This document shows positions 16,872-23,981 of a stretch of 42,004 nt of DNA, one piece after another. The notes under the pieces are model-generated. The model made no database searches. It worked only from the letters and a program-made list of their open reading frames with translations, and was not told where the DNA came from. Numbering within the stretch: position 1 is the first letter of the stretch; every line of letters starts with the position of its first letter. Both the position numbers and the translations under genes were made by a program. Source of the DNA: CAYXZQ01 sp964469935 (lineage in GTDB: Archaea > Nanobdellota > Nanobdellia > Woesearchaeales > DSVV01); assembly GCA_964469935.1 (NCBI GenBank), contig CAYXZQ010000010.1, positions 1-42,004 on the forward strand, written 5' to 3'.

Positions 16872-17924
16872 ATGATGGTGCTCTTCCAGATAATAGTCTT
16901 CATCGCCGCGCTTGCTGCACTTGTCCTCGGTTCTGAATATTTTGTCAAGGCTGCCGCAGCGATTGCGGAAAAGACAGGCGTCTCGGAGTTCATAGTCGGA
17001 CTTACCCTTGTCGCTGTGGGCACGTCGCTTCCTGAGCTTGCCTCATCGACAGCAGCCTCGCTTAGGGCCGAGAGCGGTATAATCATTGGGAACATAGTCG
17101 GCTCGAACATCGCGAACATAGCTCTGATAATAGGCCTTTCTGCAGCCATCCTCGCAATCAACACGGATGAGTCTATGCTGATAAGGGACGGCTACATCAT
17201 GCTTTTTGTCACGCTTCTCTTCTACGGGTTCATAATCTACGGCCATATCTCTAGGATCGCGGCATTCATCCTGGTTATCCTGTACATCGCGTACATTGTG
17301 TTTCTCTTCGAGACAAGGACCAAAGGCAGGGACGAGTACCATTTCAAGGCATTCATACCCTACCTGCTGAGGTTCGGGTACATCATGGCGATACACAGGA
17401 GGGTAAAGGCACACCTTTCAAGGCCGAAGGAGAAGAAGGGCTCGGACCTAAGGGAGCTCCTCAAGAAAGAGATACACAAGGACCTCTTGATAATGCTGGT
17501 CAGCGGCATCACGATAATATTAGGCGCGAAATACGTCATCTCCGAGGCTGTCTACCTGGCGGGTCATTTCAATATAGCGACAAACGTCATCGGACTGAGC
17601 CTCATCGCGTTCGGGACGTCTGTCCCGGAGCTAAGCGTTTCGCTCACAGCCGCAAGAAAGGGCTACTCTTCGATTGCTGTCGGCAACATCCTCGGCTCGA
17701 ACATCGCCAACCTGCTTCTTGTCGGCGGTGTATCAGGGCTCATACACCCGCTAGACATACCATATGTGACCTTGATATTCACAGGGCCCGTTATGATAGT
17801 GACTGCCATATTCCTGCTGATATTCATAAAGAGCGACTGGAAGATACACAGGACAGAAGGCCTCTCATTCCTGGTGATCTACGTATTGTTCCTGATAATC
17901 CTTTTCACGAGAATGAATTTCTGA
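16872..17924 (+). CDS. CaCA-family Na+/Ca2+ (cation) exchanger
   Basis: 350 residues with about ten membrane helices and the two inverted alpha-repeats of the family: VAVGTSLPELASS with IVGSNIANIALIIG in the first half, and IAFGTSVPELSVS with ILGSNIANLLLVGG in the second. The acidic residue in each GTS-PE motif binds the cations. A central, basic cytoplasmic loop (about 165-195, RRVKAHLSRPKEKKG) separates the halves. It would export Ca2+ in exchange for Na+ or H+. Confidence 0.9.
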   Translation: MMVLFQIIVFIAALAALVLGSEYFVKAAAAIAEKTGVSEFIVGLTLVAVGTSLPELASSTAASLRAESGIIIGNIVGSNIANIALIIGLSAAILAINTDESMLIRDGYIMLFVTLLFYGFIIYGHISRIAAFILVILYIAYIVFLFETRTKGRDEYHFKAFIPYLLRFGYIMAIHRRVKAHLSRPKEKKGSDLRELLKKEIHKDLLIMLVSGITIILGAKYVISEAVYLAGHFNIATNVIGLSLIAFGTSVPELSVSLTAARKGYSSIAVGNILGSNIANLLLVGGVSGLIHPLDIPYVTLIFTGPVMIVTAIFLLIFIKSDWKIHRTEGLSFLVIYVLFLIILFTRMNF

Positions 17925-17928
17925 AGTT

Positions 17929-18267
17929 TCACCTGAGCTCCTTGCCTCGCTTTTTCCAGAGCTCTTCCACGCCGTTCTCAAAGCAGGTGATGTTTTCCTG
18001 GCATATCGAGATGTTCTTGTCGAATTCTGCCTTGCTGCCTTCATCAAGGCTGCCGCTCGAAACTATTGTAATGGCAAAATCAAGGTGCCTGATGTAATTC
18101 TCAAGATATCTCTTGAGAGAGAACAGCGAACTGTCGACAAGCTTCTCCTCCTGCACCTCCATGTCCCTGTGATGCTGAAGGATGCCCTTTGCATGCTCGA
18201 TCCCTGCAGAGTCTCCCTTCTTCACCGCTTCACTTGCGTCGTTCAATGTGTCATGGAACAGGCTCAT
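17929..18267 (-). CDS. Small helical protein of unknown function
   Basis: 112 residues from ATG 18267, chosen because a perfect AGGAGG (18275-18280) lies 7 bases upstream; an ORF start at 18300 is not supported. The protein is mostly helical (LFHDTLNDASEAVKKGD...), has two cysteines (CQENITCFENG) and no membrane helix. No family recognised. It ends 4 bases from the exchanger stop in convergent orientation. Confidence 0.65.
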   Translation of the reverse strand: MSLFHDTLNDASEAVKKGDSAGIEHAKGILQHHRDMEVQEEKLVDSSLFSLKRYLENYIRHLDFAITIVSSGSLDEGSKAEFDKNISICQENITCFENGVEELWKKRGKELR

Positions 18268-18303
18268 CTCAAATCCTCCTAAAAAAATGTTTTGTGGCAT
18301 CCT

Positions 18304-18313
18304 TTATTTAAAT
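18304..18313 (-). promoter_or_regulatory. TATA box for the small helical protein gene
   Basis: Reverse strand CATTTAAATA, 37-46 bases before ATG 18267, leaving room for the AGGAGG in a short leader. It overlaps the end of the aminopeptidase gene. Confidence 0.45.
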
Positions 18314-19276
18314 GTTTTGAAAACCCGAAAGCTTCCCGCTGTCCATGATTTTCTTCCTGTCAAAATAGATCGTGGGCTCCCGGATCACTCCGTCCACGTG
18401 CACAGGCACGTCCACATTGCCGCCGAAACCCATGCTGTTTCCGAGAGCAATATGGCAGGTGCCGAACACTTTCTCATCCTCGAGGATTGTCCCTGATACA
18501 ATCGCCTTCTCGTTCGTCCCTATGCCGAACTCGGCGATGTTGTAGGCATTCTGGTCGCCAATGCCTTTCAGGATGCCATTGAGGGCATCGGCCTCTCTTC
18601 CGCCCTTGATGGATACGGCAAAACCCCCCTTCACCTCGATCCTTATCGGCTCTGCAAGCTTTCCCACTCCCGCATGCGATGCATCGACTACATACACCCC
18701 TTCTGCGGTCCCTTCTACAGGCGCGATGAAAGCCTCTGCCTCAGGGAGGTTGCCGTAGTCTCCGGGGCCTGCCATGATGCCTGCCTTCCTGCCATGGCCG
18801 TTCCTGCCATCGACCGAGAACGTGAGGTCAGTCCCCTTCCCTGTTGTTATCCTGACCTCTCTCGCCTTGTCAAGACCGTCAGCAAGGAGTCCTGTAAGCA
18901 TCTTCATCCTATCATAATCCACGTCGATTGCCCGCTTCATTATCCCGCCTGTGATGCCAGGCATCGAAGCTATCCTGGCTCCTGATGCGCATGCATCCAT
19001 GCGCGCCCTGGTATGGGTGAGGGATTTTCCCGTGAATATGAGGATCACGTCAAAATTCTTCATATCCTCTGCGACCTTGGCAGGAGGCTCCTGGCCATTC
19101 ACCTTCATCTCAGGTATCCTCAGAAGCTCTGTGTCAGGGGAAACCTTCATCGCCATGTCAAAGGCAAGCCTCGAAAGCCCTTTCCTGTCACCTGTATCAT
19201 CCGTTAGGACAAGACAGCTCTCGCCGGGCCTGAGGCCCATGCATTTCTCAAGTATCACTGACATCGCCTTTCTCAT
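18308..19276 (-). CDS. M29-type aminopeptidase
   Basis: 322 residues. Conserved motifs include GNLPEAEAFIAPVEGTAEG, IAEFGIGTN (metal-ligand Glu), GTILEDEKVFGTCHIALG (Glu and His) and VPVHVDG (H-x-D), which are the metal-binding residues of the M29 aminopeptidase (AmpS/AmpT) family. The N-terminal domain is shorter than in bacterial AmpS (about 410 residues). It would release N-terminal amino acids from peptides with two metal ions. Proteins of this family are sometimes annotated as NicX-like dioxygenases, so the exact reaction is not certain. Last gene of a translin-HD-aminopeptidase operon. Confidence 0.8.
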   Translation of the reverse strand: MRKAMSVILEKCMGLRPGESCLVLTDDTGDRKGLSRLAFDMAMKVSPDTELLRIPEMKVNGQEPPAKVAEDMKNFDVILIFTGKSLTHTRARMDACASGARIASMPGITGGIMKRAIDVDYDRMKMLTGLLADGLDKAREVRITTGKGTDLTFSVDGRNGHGRKAGIMAGPGDYGNLPEAEAFIAPVEGTAEGVYVVDASHAGVGKLAEPIRIEVKGGFAVSIKGGREADALNGILKGIGDQNAYNIAEFGIGTNEKAIVSGTILEDEKVFGTCHIALGNSMGFGGNVDVPVHVDGVIREPTIYFDRKKIMDSGKLSGFQNI

Positions 19277-19289
19277 ATTCTCTCACCGG

Positions 19290-19859
19290 CTACCGTTCAA
19301 TCTTCTTGAGCCCCTTCCACCAGCTGCTTGGGCTCGTTCTCGACAATATGTTCAGCATCTCTTTTGCCGACCTGGTCCTGAGCAGCTTCCTGACATTGTC
19401 TATCCAGTCCTTCGCGTCTGCATGACCAATATCCAAGTACTCCTTTGCCTGGAGGGCGCATTCCAGGAGGTCAGCGTCGCGGGCAACTATCCCTTCTTTA
19501 GTGTCCTGCAGCTGGAACCCTGCAAATGCGTCCCTGAGCTCCTTTGCAGGGGCCTTTGGAAGCCTCTCCACAGCATCGGAGAACGCCTTTGTCTCTGCCC
19601 TCTTGAAATCGATGTACCTGTGGCCCACCTTGTGCAGGTCATTTATCCTCGCCTCGTGGAGGTCGTTGAAGAGGCAGGATAGCATGACCTTCCTCTCATC
19701 AGCGCCTTCGAGCCCTGCAAGGACATATCCTATAGCTGCTGTCCTGAAAGAATGCTCCGCGACTGTCTCAGGGTCCTTAACACCTGCAATCCACCAGCCG
19801 CTCCTCTTGACCCTTTTCAGCTGTCCAAGCTCGAAGAAGAAATCGACTGTCTTTCTCAT
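19290..19859 (-). CDS. HD-domain nucleotidase-like protein with altered HD motif
   Basis: 189 residues of the YfbR/HDDC2-like group (5'-deoxynucleotidases). The first His is in TVAEHSFRTA. The doublet expected as HD reads FNDLHEAR, i.e. Asn-Asp, at about residue 65. The third metal Asp is likely in VARDADLLECALQ. The AAC codon for Asn is clear in the sequence. Loss of one metal ligand would reduce or change activity. The start overlaps the translin stop (ATGA). Confidence 0.75.
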   Translation of the reverse strand: MRKTVDFFFELGQLKRVKRSGWWIAGVKDPETVAEHSFRTAAIGYVLAGLEGADERKVMLSCLFNDLHEARINDLHKVGHRYIDFKRAETKAFSDAVERLPKAPAKELRDAFAGFQLQDTKEGIVARDADLLECALQAKEYLDIGHADAKDWIDNVRKLLRTRSAKEMLNILSRTSPSSWWKGLKKIER

Positions 19860-20440
19860 CCGTCCAAACCCTTTGTCCTGATATCATAAATTATGTCCTC
19901 TATCTTCTTGAGGTTCCATTTGATGGCGTCGGACTTCTTCCTCAGCTCCCCGTTCCTGAGGTTGAGCTGGAGAAAAAGACCGAATATGTTATCAACAACA
20001 TCCCTTATCCGGTATACCTCGTCGAAATCCTTCCGTATCACAGCAGCGACCGCTCGCCTGCCGAGCTCCCCTGTGAGATCGCAGAGACCGAGGAGATAGT
20101 CCTCGACCTGGACCTTCAATGCGGTGCAGGACGGGACCTTCTTGTCCCTGACAAAGCCCAGGTAGCATCTTGCCTCGACATACTCCTGGGTCGCTACGCT
20201 GTAAGCCCCCAGAAAATCAAGCTTGGGATTGGACTTTATCTTCTCTTTTATCACGCTTATCTCCTTCTCTACCTTCCCCAGGAGCTTCTCAGCCTCTTTT
20301 AGCTCGTCCCTGTGGACTAGATAGATGGCCTGCTTCGAGTCCTTGAGAATGTCGCGGGATTTCCGGATGAGCTCCTCCCTATGGTTCTCGAATTGTCCGA
20401 GCTCCTTCTTCATCCGCCGGAAATCCTTCCTGTCAATCAT
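19856..20440 (-). CDS. Translin-family protein
   Basis: 194 residues, all-helical, with the archaeal translin pattern: an N-terminal REELIRKSRDILKDSKQAIYLVHR, then AYSVATQEYVEARCYLGF, and VEDYLLGLCDLTGELGRRAV followed by YRIRDVVDNIFGLF. Translin and its archaeal relatives form octamers that bind or cut single-stranded RNA and DNA. First gene of a three-gene operon. Confidence 0.85.
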   Translation of the reverse strand: MIDRKDFRRMKKELGQFENHREELIRKSRDILKDSKQAIYLVHRDELKEAEKLLGKVEKEISVIKEKIKSNPKLDFLGAYSVATQEYVEARCYLGFVRDKKVPSCTALKVQVEDYLLGLCDLTGELGRRAVAAVIRKDFDEVYRIRDVVDNIFGLFLQLNLRNGELRKKSDAIKWNLKKIEDIIYDIRTKGLDG

Positions 20441-20462
20441 CGGGACTAAGAATGGTCAATTA

Positions 20463-20472
20463 TTATATAAAA
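20463..20472 (-). promoter_or_regulatory. TATA box for translin operon
   Basis: Reverse strand TTTTATATAA, about 27 bases before ATG 20440. Confidence 0.5.
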
Positions 20473-20505
20473 TTGATGTTTTGGGCGCTGTGTCCAAAAT
20501 CGAAA

Positions 20506-20517
20506 CTTTTAAATACC
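20506..20517 (+). promoter_or_regulatory. TATA box for the membrane-protein triplet
   Basis: CTTTTAAATACC ends 22 bases before ATG 20540, so the leader is very short or absent. Confidence 0.5.
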
Positions 20518-20539
20518 TTCCTTCAAATAAAAAGGGATT

Positions 20540-21130
20540 ATGGCAGATGCCAGTGTATTCCGTGACGTCCTCGTGTTCTTCAACAAGCTGGGCGTCTATG
20601 ATGTCATACTGCCTTTCCTTTTGACCTTCTCAATGTTCTTCGCGATCCTCGAGAGGACGAAGGTCCTCGGCACCGAGAAGGCGGAAGGTCCGGGCGGCGG
20701 CGAGATGACCACAAGGAAGAACCTCAACGCCATGGTCGCGTTCTGCGGGGCGTTCTTCGTCATCGCATCCTCGAAGATGGTCGCAATCATCCAGGAATCC
20801 CTGGCGAACGTCGTGCTCATGATACTCATCAGCGTAAGCTTCCTTTTGCTCATCGGCACATTCCATTCTGAGAAAGAGGAGGTCCTGCTGACAGGAAAGT
20901 GGAAGACCTTCATGATGTTCATCATGTTCATCGCGATAGTGCTGATATTCGCCCATGCCATCCCTACATCTGACGGCGAGCCGTTCCTCAACTATGCATA
21001 CAACTACGTGGTCGGCCATTATGACAGCACCGCGGTCAGCGCGATAATACTCACGGTAATAGTCATCGGGCTCATGATGTGGATAACGAGGGAGCCCTCG
21101 AAAAAGTCGGATGACAAAGCAAAAACTTAA
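20540..21130 (+). CDS. Polytopic membrane protein 1 of a paralogous trio
   Basis: 196 residues with about five hydrophobic helices (roughly 22-42, 62-82, 88-108, 122-141, 162-183). The N-terminal pattern FFNKLGVYDVILPFLLTFSM is shared with the next gene, as is the end MMWITREPS before a short basic tail. No known domain recognised. It sits at the head of a cluster with a secretion ATPase and a TadC-like platform, so it is probably a structural membrane part of that machine. It is not pilin-like, because it has several membrane helices. Confidence 0.75.
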   Translation: MADASVFRDVLVFFNKLGVYDVILPFLLTFSMFFAILERTKVLGTEKAEGPGGGEMTTRKNLNAMVAFCGAFFVIASSKMVAIIQESLANVVLMILISVSFLLLIGTFHSEKEEVLLTGKWKTFMMFIMFIAIVLIFAHAIPTSDGEPFLNYAYNYVVGHYDSTAVSAIILTVIVIGLMMWITREPSKKSDDKAKT

Positions 21131-21139
21131 TATATAACC
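21127..21139 (+). promoter_or_regulatory. Internal TATA box before membrane protein 2
   Basis: TTAATATATAACC begins at the end of gene 1, about 60 bases upstream of ATG 21195. A second A/T box (ATAATATATC) lies near 21171-21180. Gene 2 may therefore be made in extra amounts from its own transcript. Confidence 0.35.
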
Positions 21140-21182
21140 TTGTCCATGAAAGGATAAAAGGAGGTATCCATAATATATCACT

Positions 21183-21190
21183 AGGAGGAG
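21183..21190 (+). promoter_or_regulatory. Strong Shine-Dalgarno before membrane protein 2
   Basis: AGGAGGAG, 4 bases upstream of ATG 21195. It is far stronger than the site of gene 1 or gene 3, and fixes the start codon. Confidence 0.6.
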
Positions 21191-21194
21191 AAAA

Positions 21195-21773
21195 ATGGAA
21201 TTTGTCGAATTTTTCCGGAGGCTTGAGAATCTCGGCATGACAGACGCGCTCCTGCCGTTCCTGCTCATATTCACTGTAATATTCGCCGTTCTCCAGAAAT
21301 CCAATATCCTGGGAGAGGGCAAGAGGAATTTCAACGTCATAGTATCGACAGTAATAAGCCTCATGGTCGTGATACCCCATGTCACTGGGAGCTATCCTGC
21401 CAACAGGGACGTAATCGATATAATGAACGGGGCCCTGCCACAGATATCAATCGTGGTCGTCGCGATACTCATGGCGCTTCTGCTCATAGGCATCCTGGGC
21501 GGCGAGGCAAAGTGGATGGGCGGAAGCCTTTCAGGCGTCATCGCCCTCATCGCATTTGCAGTCGTTGTGTATGTCTTCGGTGCAGAGGCAGGCTGGTGGG
21601 CAAACTATCCGAGGGACTGGCGCTGGTGGGGAAGCGACACTTCGTCAGTCGTACTTATCATTCTGGTATTTGCGATAGTCATATGGTACATCACCAGGGA
21701 GCCCTCTGATGCAGACAAGGCCGGCGCTTTCTCCAATGCCTTCAGCAAGCTGGGCGACATGTTCAAGAAATAG
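21195..21773 (+). CDS. Polytopic membrane protein 2 of a paralogous trio
   Basis: 192 residues, about five hydrophobic helices. FFRRLENLGMTDALLPFLLIF at the N terminus and WYITREPSDADK near the C terminus match gene 1 in place and wording, so the two are paralogues. The loop before the last helix is Trp-rich (AGWWANYPRDWRWWGSD) and probably faces outside. A cytoplasmic tail of about 25 residues follows. It has its own strong ribosome-binding site, so it may be the most abundant of the three. Function unknown. Confidence 0.75.
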   Translation: MEFVEFFRRLENLGMTDALLPFLLIFTVIFAVLQKSNILGEGKRNFNVIVSTVISLMVVIPHVTGSYPANRDVIDIMNGALPQISIVVVAILMALLLIGILGGEAKWMGGSLSGVIALIAFAVVVYVFGAEAGWWANYPRDWRWWGSDTSSVVLIILVFAIVIWYITREPSDADKAGAFSNAFSKLGDMFKK

Positions 21774-21788
21774 ATTAATTGATAGAAG

Positions 21789-22403
21789 ATGGCCACACCG
21801 ACCATAAGTATAGCACTGCTGGAATATTTCGCACCTGTCTTCCTGCTGATATTCGTCTTCGCGATAATGTACGCCCTTTTCCAGTGGGCAAAGATACTCG
21901 GGGACAACAAGGTCCTGCATGCGATAATCTCTTTCATCGCCGCACTTTTCGTCGCCATCTATTCCAAGGGAGCTAGCGCCATGGTGCGCTACATGATACC
22001 ATGGTTCACCATGCTTGCCATATTCATGGTGCTCGCAATCATGCTCTACAAGATATTCGGGGCTTCTGATGATGACATCCGCTCAGTGATCAAGAACAGG
22101 ACTGACATCCAGTGGACCCTCTTCATAATAATCCTGATAATCATCCTCGGCGCGCTGTCCCAGGCATACGGACAGTCCCAGCTTGCGATTACTACTGATA
22201 CCGGAAACTCCACAGGGCAGTCAGGCAGCAATGTTGGCGTCATAAACGCAGGCAATCCGGGAACTTCGGGAACTGGCTCAGGAAGTTTCAACACCAACCT
22301 CGGCGCGACATTCTACAACCCACGGGTCCTCGGCATGCTCTTCATACTCATAATCAGTGCCCTGTCGATAGCGATGCTCTCGAGCACTGTGAAAAAAGCT
22401 TAG
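21789..22403 (+). CDS. Polytopic membrane protein 3 of a paralogous trio
   Basis: 204 residues. The first helix (LLEYFAPVFLLIFVFAIMYAL with WAKILG) aligns with genes 1 and 2 (TKVLG, SNILG). It differs in a Gly/Ser/Thr/Asn-rich segment (about 140-175, with an N-S-T sequon), probably outside the cell and possibly glycosylated, followed by a last helix (GMLFILIISALSIAMLSS). It lacks the ITREPS tail. Fifteen bases separate it from gene 2, so they are cotranscribed. Function unknown. Confidence 0.75.
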   Translation: MATPTISIALLEYFAPVFLLIFVFAIMYALFQWAKILGDNKVLHAIISFIAALFVAIYSKGASAMVRYMIPWFTMLAIFMVLAIMLYKIFGASDDDIRSVIKNRTDIQWTLFIIILIIILGALSQAYGQSQLAITTDTGNSTGQSGSNVGVINAGNPGTSGTGSGSFNTNLGATFYNPRVLGMLFILIISALSIAMLSSTVKKA

Positions 22404-22415
22404 AAATCCACCAAA

Positions 22416-23141
22416 TCAGTCCTTCTTCTTTCCCTTGAGGTCCCTTGTCAGCTTGTCAAGGGTATGCACATTCTCTGTCAGCGTGGGCAGCACCTTCTGG
22501 AAGACCTGCTCCATGGCCTTTATCTCGGAGCCGATGTTGACCAGGTTCTGGTCATATTCGCCCACCTTGCCAAGCACGCCTTTTGTGAGATTGTCGAAGT
22601 CCTGCTTCATGTCGAGTATGCTCTGCTCGAACTTCGTCATCTTGGCATCGGCCCTGTCTTTCCAGTCTATTATCTTGTTAATGCTCTTGACTATCTCGTT
22701 CCATTTCTCGTCTATTATCGCCTCTGCTATCTCCTCAATCCTCTCTAGCGAGCCCGAGTCAAGCTGGGTGTCCATCGGGGGTATCCCTCCGAGGGCTGCA
22801 TTGCTTCCCATGGGCGGCGTTGAAGGCATAGGGGCTGCTGGCTCCATACCCACCGGCGGGGAGAAATCAGACGGCACCTGCATCGGATTCTGGAGCTCGT
22901 CAGGGTTGAAGTCATTGCTCCTCACAGGGACTGCCTCGACCCCTCCTTTGATGTCTGCCTGGTTGAGAGCGTCGAACACCAGGTTGGGGTCATATCCCTG
23001 GTTCTGGAGATTCTGGATTATCTGATTGTTAGAAAGGCCCTGGGCGCGCATCTGCAGCACCTTGTCGACAGGAGGTGTCGTCGGCGCCGGGGGCGGTGCC
23101 TTAGGCTTGCCATCGTCATTTCCTGTTCCGAAAAATCCCAT
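22416..23141 (-). CDS. Pro-rich/coiled-coil protein of the secretion cluster (FlaC-like tail)
   Basis: 241 residues from ATG 23141. ATG 23150 and an upstream extension to 23213 are possible, but GAGG spacing favours 23141. Short N-terminal Pro-rich part, then a helical hairpin VLQMRAQGLSNNQIIQNLQNQGY resembling UBA/SHOCT-type repeats, a Pro/Met-rich linker (about 85-140), and a C-terminal coiled coil of about 110 residues. The coiled coil is reminiscent of FlaC/D/E archaellum accessory proteins that ring the motor, but this is resemblance in style only. It converges on the membrane trio and lies opposite the ATPase genes. Confidence 0.7.
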   Translation of the reverse strand: MGFFGTGNDDGKPKAPPPAPTTPPVDKVLQMRAQGLSNNQIIQNLQNQGYDPNLVFDALNQADIKGGVEAVPVRSNDFNPDELQNPMQVPSDFSPPVGMEPAAPMPSTPPMGSNAALGGIPPMDTQLDSGSLERIEEIAEAIIDEKWNEIVKSINKIIDWKDRADAKMTKFEQSILDMKQDFDNLTKGVLGKVGEYDQNLVNIGSEIKAMEQVFQKVLPTLTENVHTLDKLTRDLKGKKKD

Positions 23142-23216
23142 CTTCTGCATTCCTCTTTTTAATGTTATGTTCGACCATGACAATATAAAGCTTTCGATTT
23201 GCGCGTGTCCCAACGC

Positions 23217-23594
23217 TCATCTCTTCTTCAGCCTGCTGTCGACGTACTTCTCCATCTCGGCCTGGCTCACGAAATTCAGCGGTTCCCACAGCTGGATGTA
23301 TTTCTGAAGGACCTTGACCTCCTCCTTGTTCACCGTATCTTTGAGCTCCTTAATTATCATGCTCATGTCTTCCTTGACCTGGCGGAGCGTCTCCTTCACC
23401 TCTGATATGTCCATGTTGATTGTCTTTATCTCTGTCATGATGTTCCTGTTCATAGTCAGCATGTTCTGCTCGCCCACCTGGATGTTCTTCCTTATGCTCG
23501 AGTATCTCTCCTCTATCACCCTGACTCTTCTCATCAGGTCCTTGACCAGGCCGGATACGTCTCCCATACCCGTCTGTGGCCCTGCCCTGTTCAT
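23217..23594 (-). CDS. Small coiled-coil protein of the secretion cluster
   Basis: 125 residues from ATG 23594; a GTG 18 bases upstream is possible. Starts with a helical region (VSGLVKDLMRRVRVIEERYS), continues as coiled coil with regular MNRNIMTEIKTINMDISEVK, and ends with a distinct motif YIQLWEPLNFVSQAEMEKYV. AGGT lies 7-10 bases upstream of the ATG. It forms a two-gene unit with the next coiled-coil gene (75 bases apart). It probably scaffolds the ATPase or platform protein; this is inferred from position. Confidence 0.7.
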   Translation of the reverse strand: MNRAGPQTGMGDVSGLVKDLMRRVRVIEERYSSIRKNIQVGEQNMLTMNRNIMTEIKTINMDISEVKETLRQVKEDMSMIIKELKDTVNKEEVKVLQKYIQLWEPLNFVSQAEMEKYVDSRLKKR

Positions 23595-23630
23595 GCTGTT
23601 TACCTGAACCACCCTTTTTTTCCCATAGCG

Positions 23631-23640
23631 ATATAAAATG
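23631..23640 (-). promoter_or_regulatory. TATA box for the coiled-coil pair
   Basis: Reverse strand CATTTTATAT, about 40 bases before ATG 23594, predicting a leader of about 12-15 bases that contains the AGGT site. Confidence 0.4.
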
Positions 23641-23705
23641 CCTCCCGCCTTATTAAATGTTGTGTTAGTATATCACAGTAGTGCCTCGCCGGAAATATTA
23701 GAAAG

Positions 23706-23790
23706 ATTTAAATACAAAACATATTATAAAATATATCATATCGGATTAAAAATAGTTTATATTATAAAATATATAATATAATATGTTTTG
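23706..23790. promoter_or_regulatory. AT-rich promoter/operator of the RHH-ATPase operon
   Basis: Two repeats overlap here. A 14-base inverted repeat CAAAACATATTATA (23715-23728) and TATAATATGTTTTG (23777-23790) encloses the region. A 15-base direct repeat TATTATAAAATATAT occurs at 23722-23736 and 23760-23774. The second copy could also act as TATA box, about 30-45 bases before ATG 23806. TTTAAATA lies at 23708-23715. The layout fits an operator bound by the ribbon-helix-helix protein encoded immediately downstream. Confidence 0.55.
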
Positions 23791-23805
23791 CAGAATAGAG
23801 CGAGA

Positions 23806-23946
23806 ATGAAGAAGCCTATAAGTGCGACAATCGATTCAGGACTCATCAAGTGGATAGAGTCAGAGCTCAAGGACAGCATGAGATACAGGAACAAGTCGCA
23901 CCTGATAGAGATCGCGCTCTACACGCTCAAGGAAAAGAAGAAGTGA
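23806..23946 (+). CDS. Ribbon-helix-helix DNA-binding protein (46 residues)
   Basis: Starts MKKPISATIDSGLIKWIE and ends ALYTLKEKKK. The beta strand KKPISATID, helix GLIKWIESELKDS and second helix around KSHLIEIALYTL match the MetJ/Arc/CopG fold, with the strand providing DNA contacts. It is too short for most gene callers. It lies 35 bases upstream of the secretion ATPase and directly behind a palindromic AT-rich region, so autoregulation of the operon is a reasonable inference. Confidence 0.75.
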   Translation: MKKPISATIDSGLIKWIESELKDSMRYRNKSHLIEIALYTLKEKKK

Positions 23947-23981
23947 CCAGGCGGGAATGCCTGCTTAAAAAAGAGGGAAAC

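Noticed and set aside
23850..23981. N-terminal extension of the secretion ATPase
   Set aside because: These codons overlap the ribbon-helix-helix gene in another frame. ATG 23982 has a ribosome-binding site.
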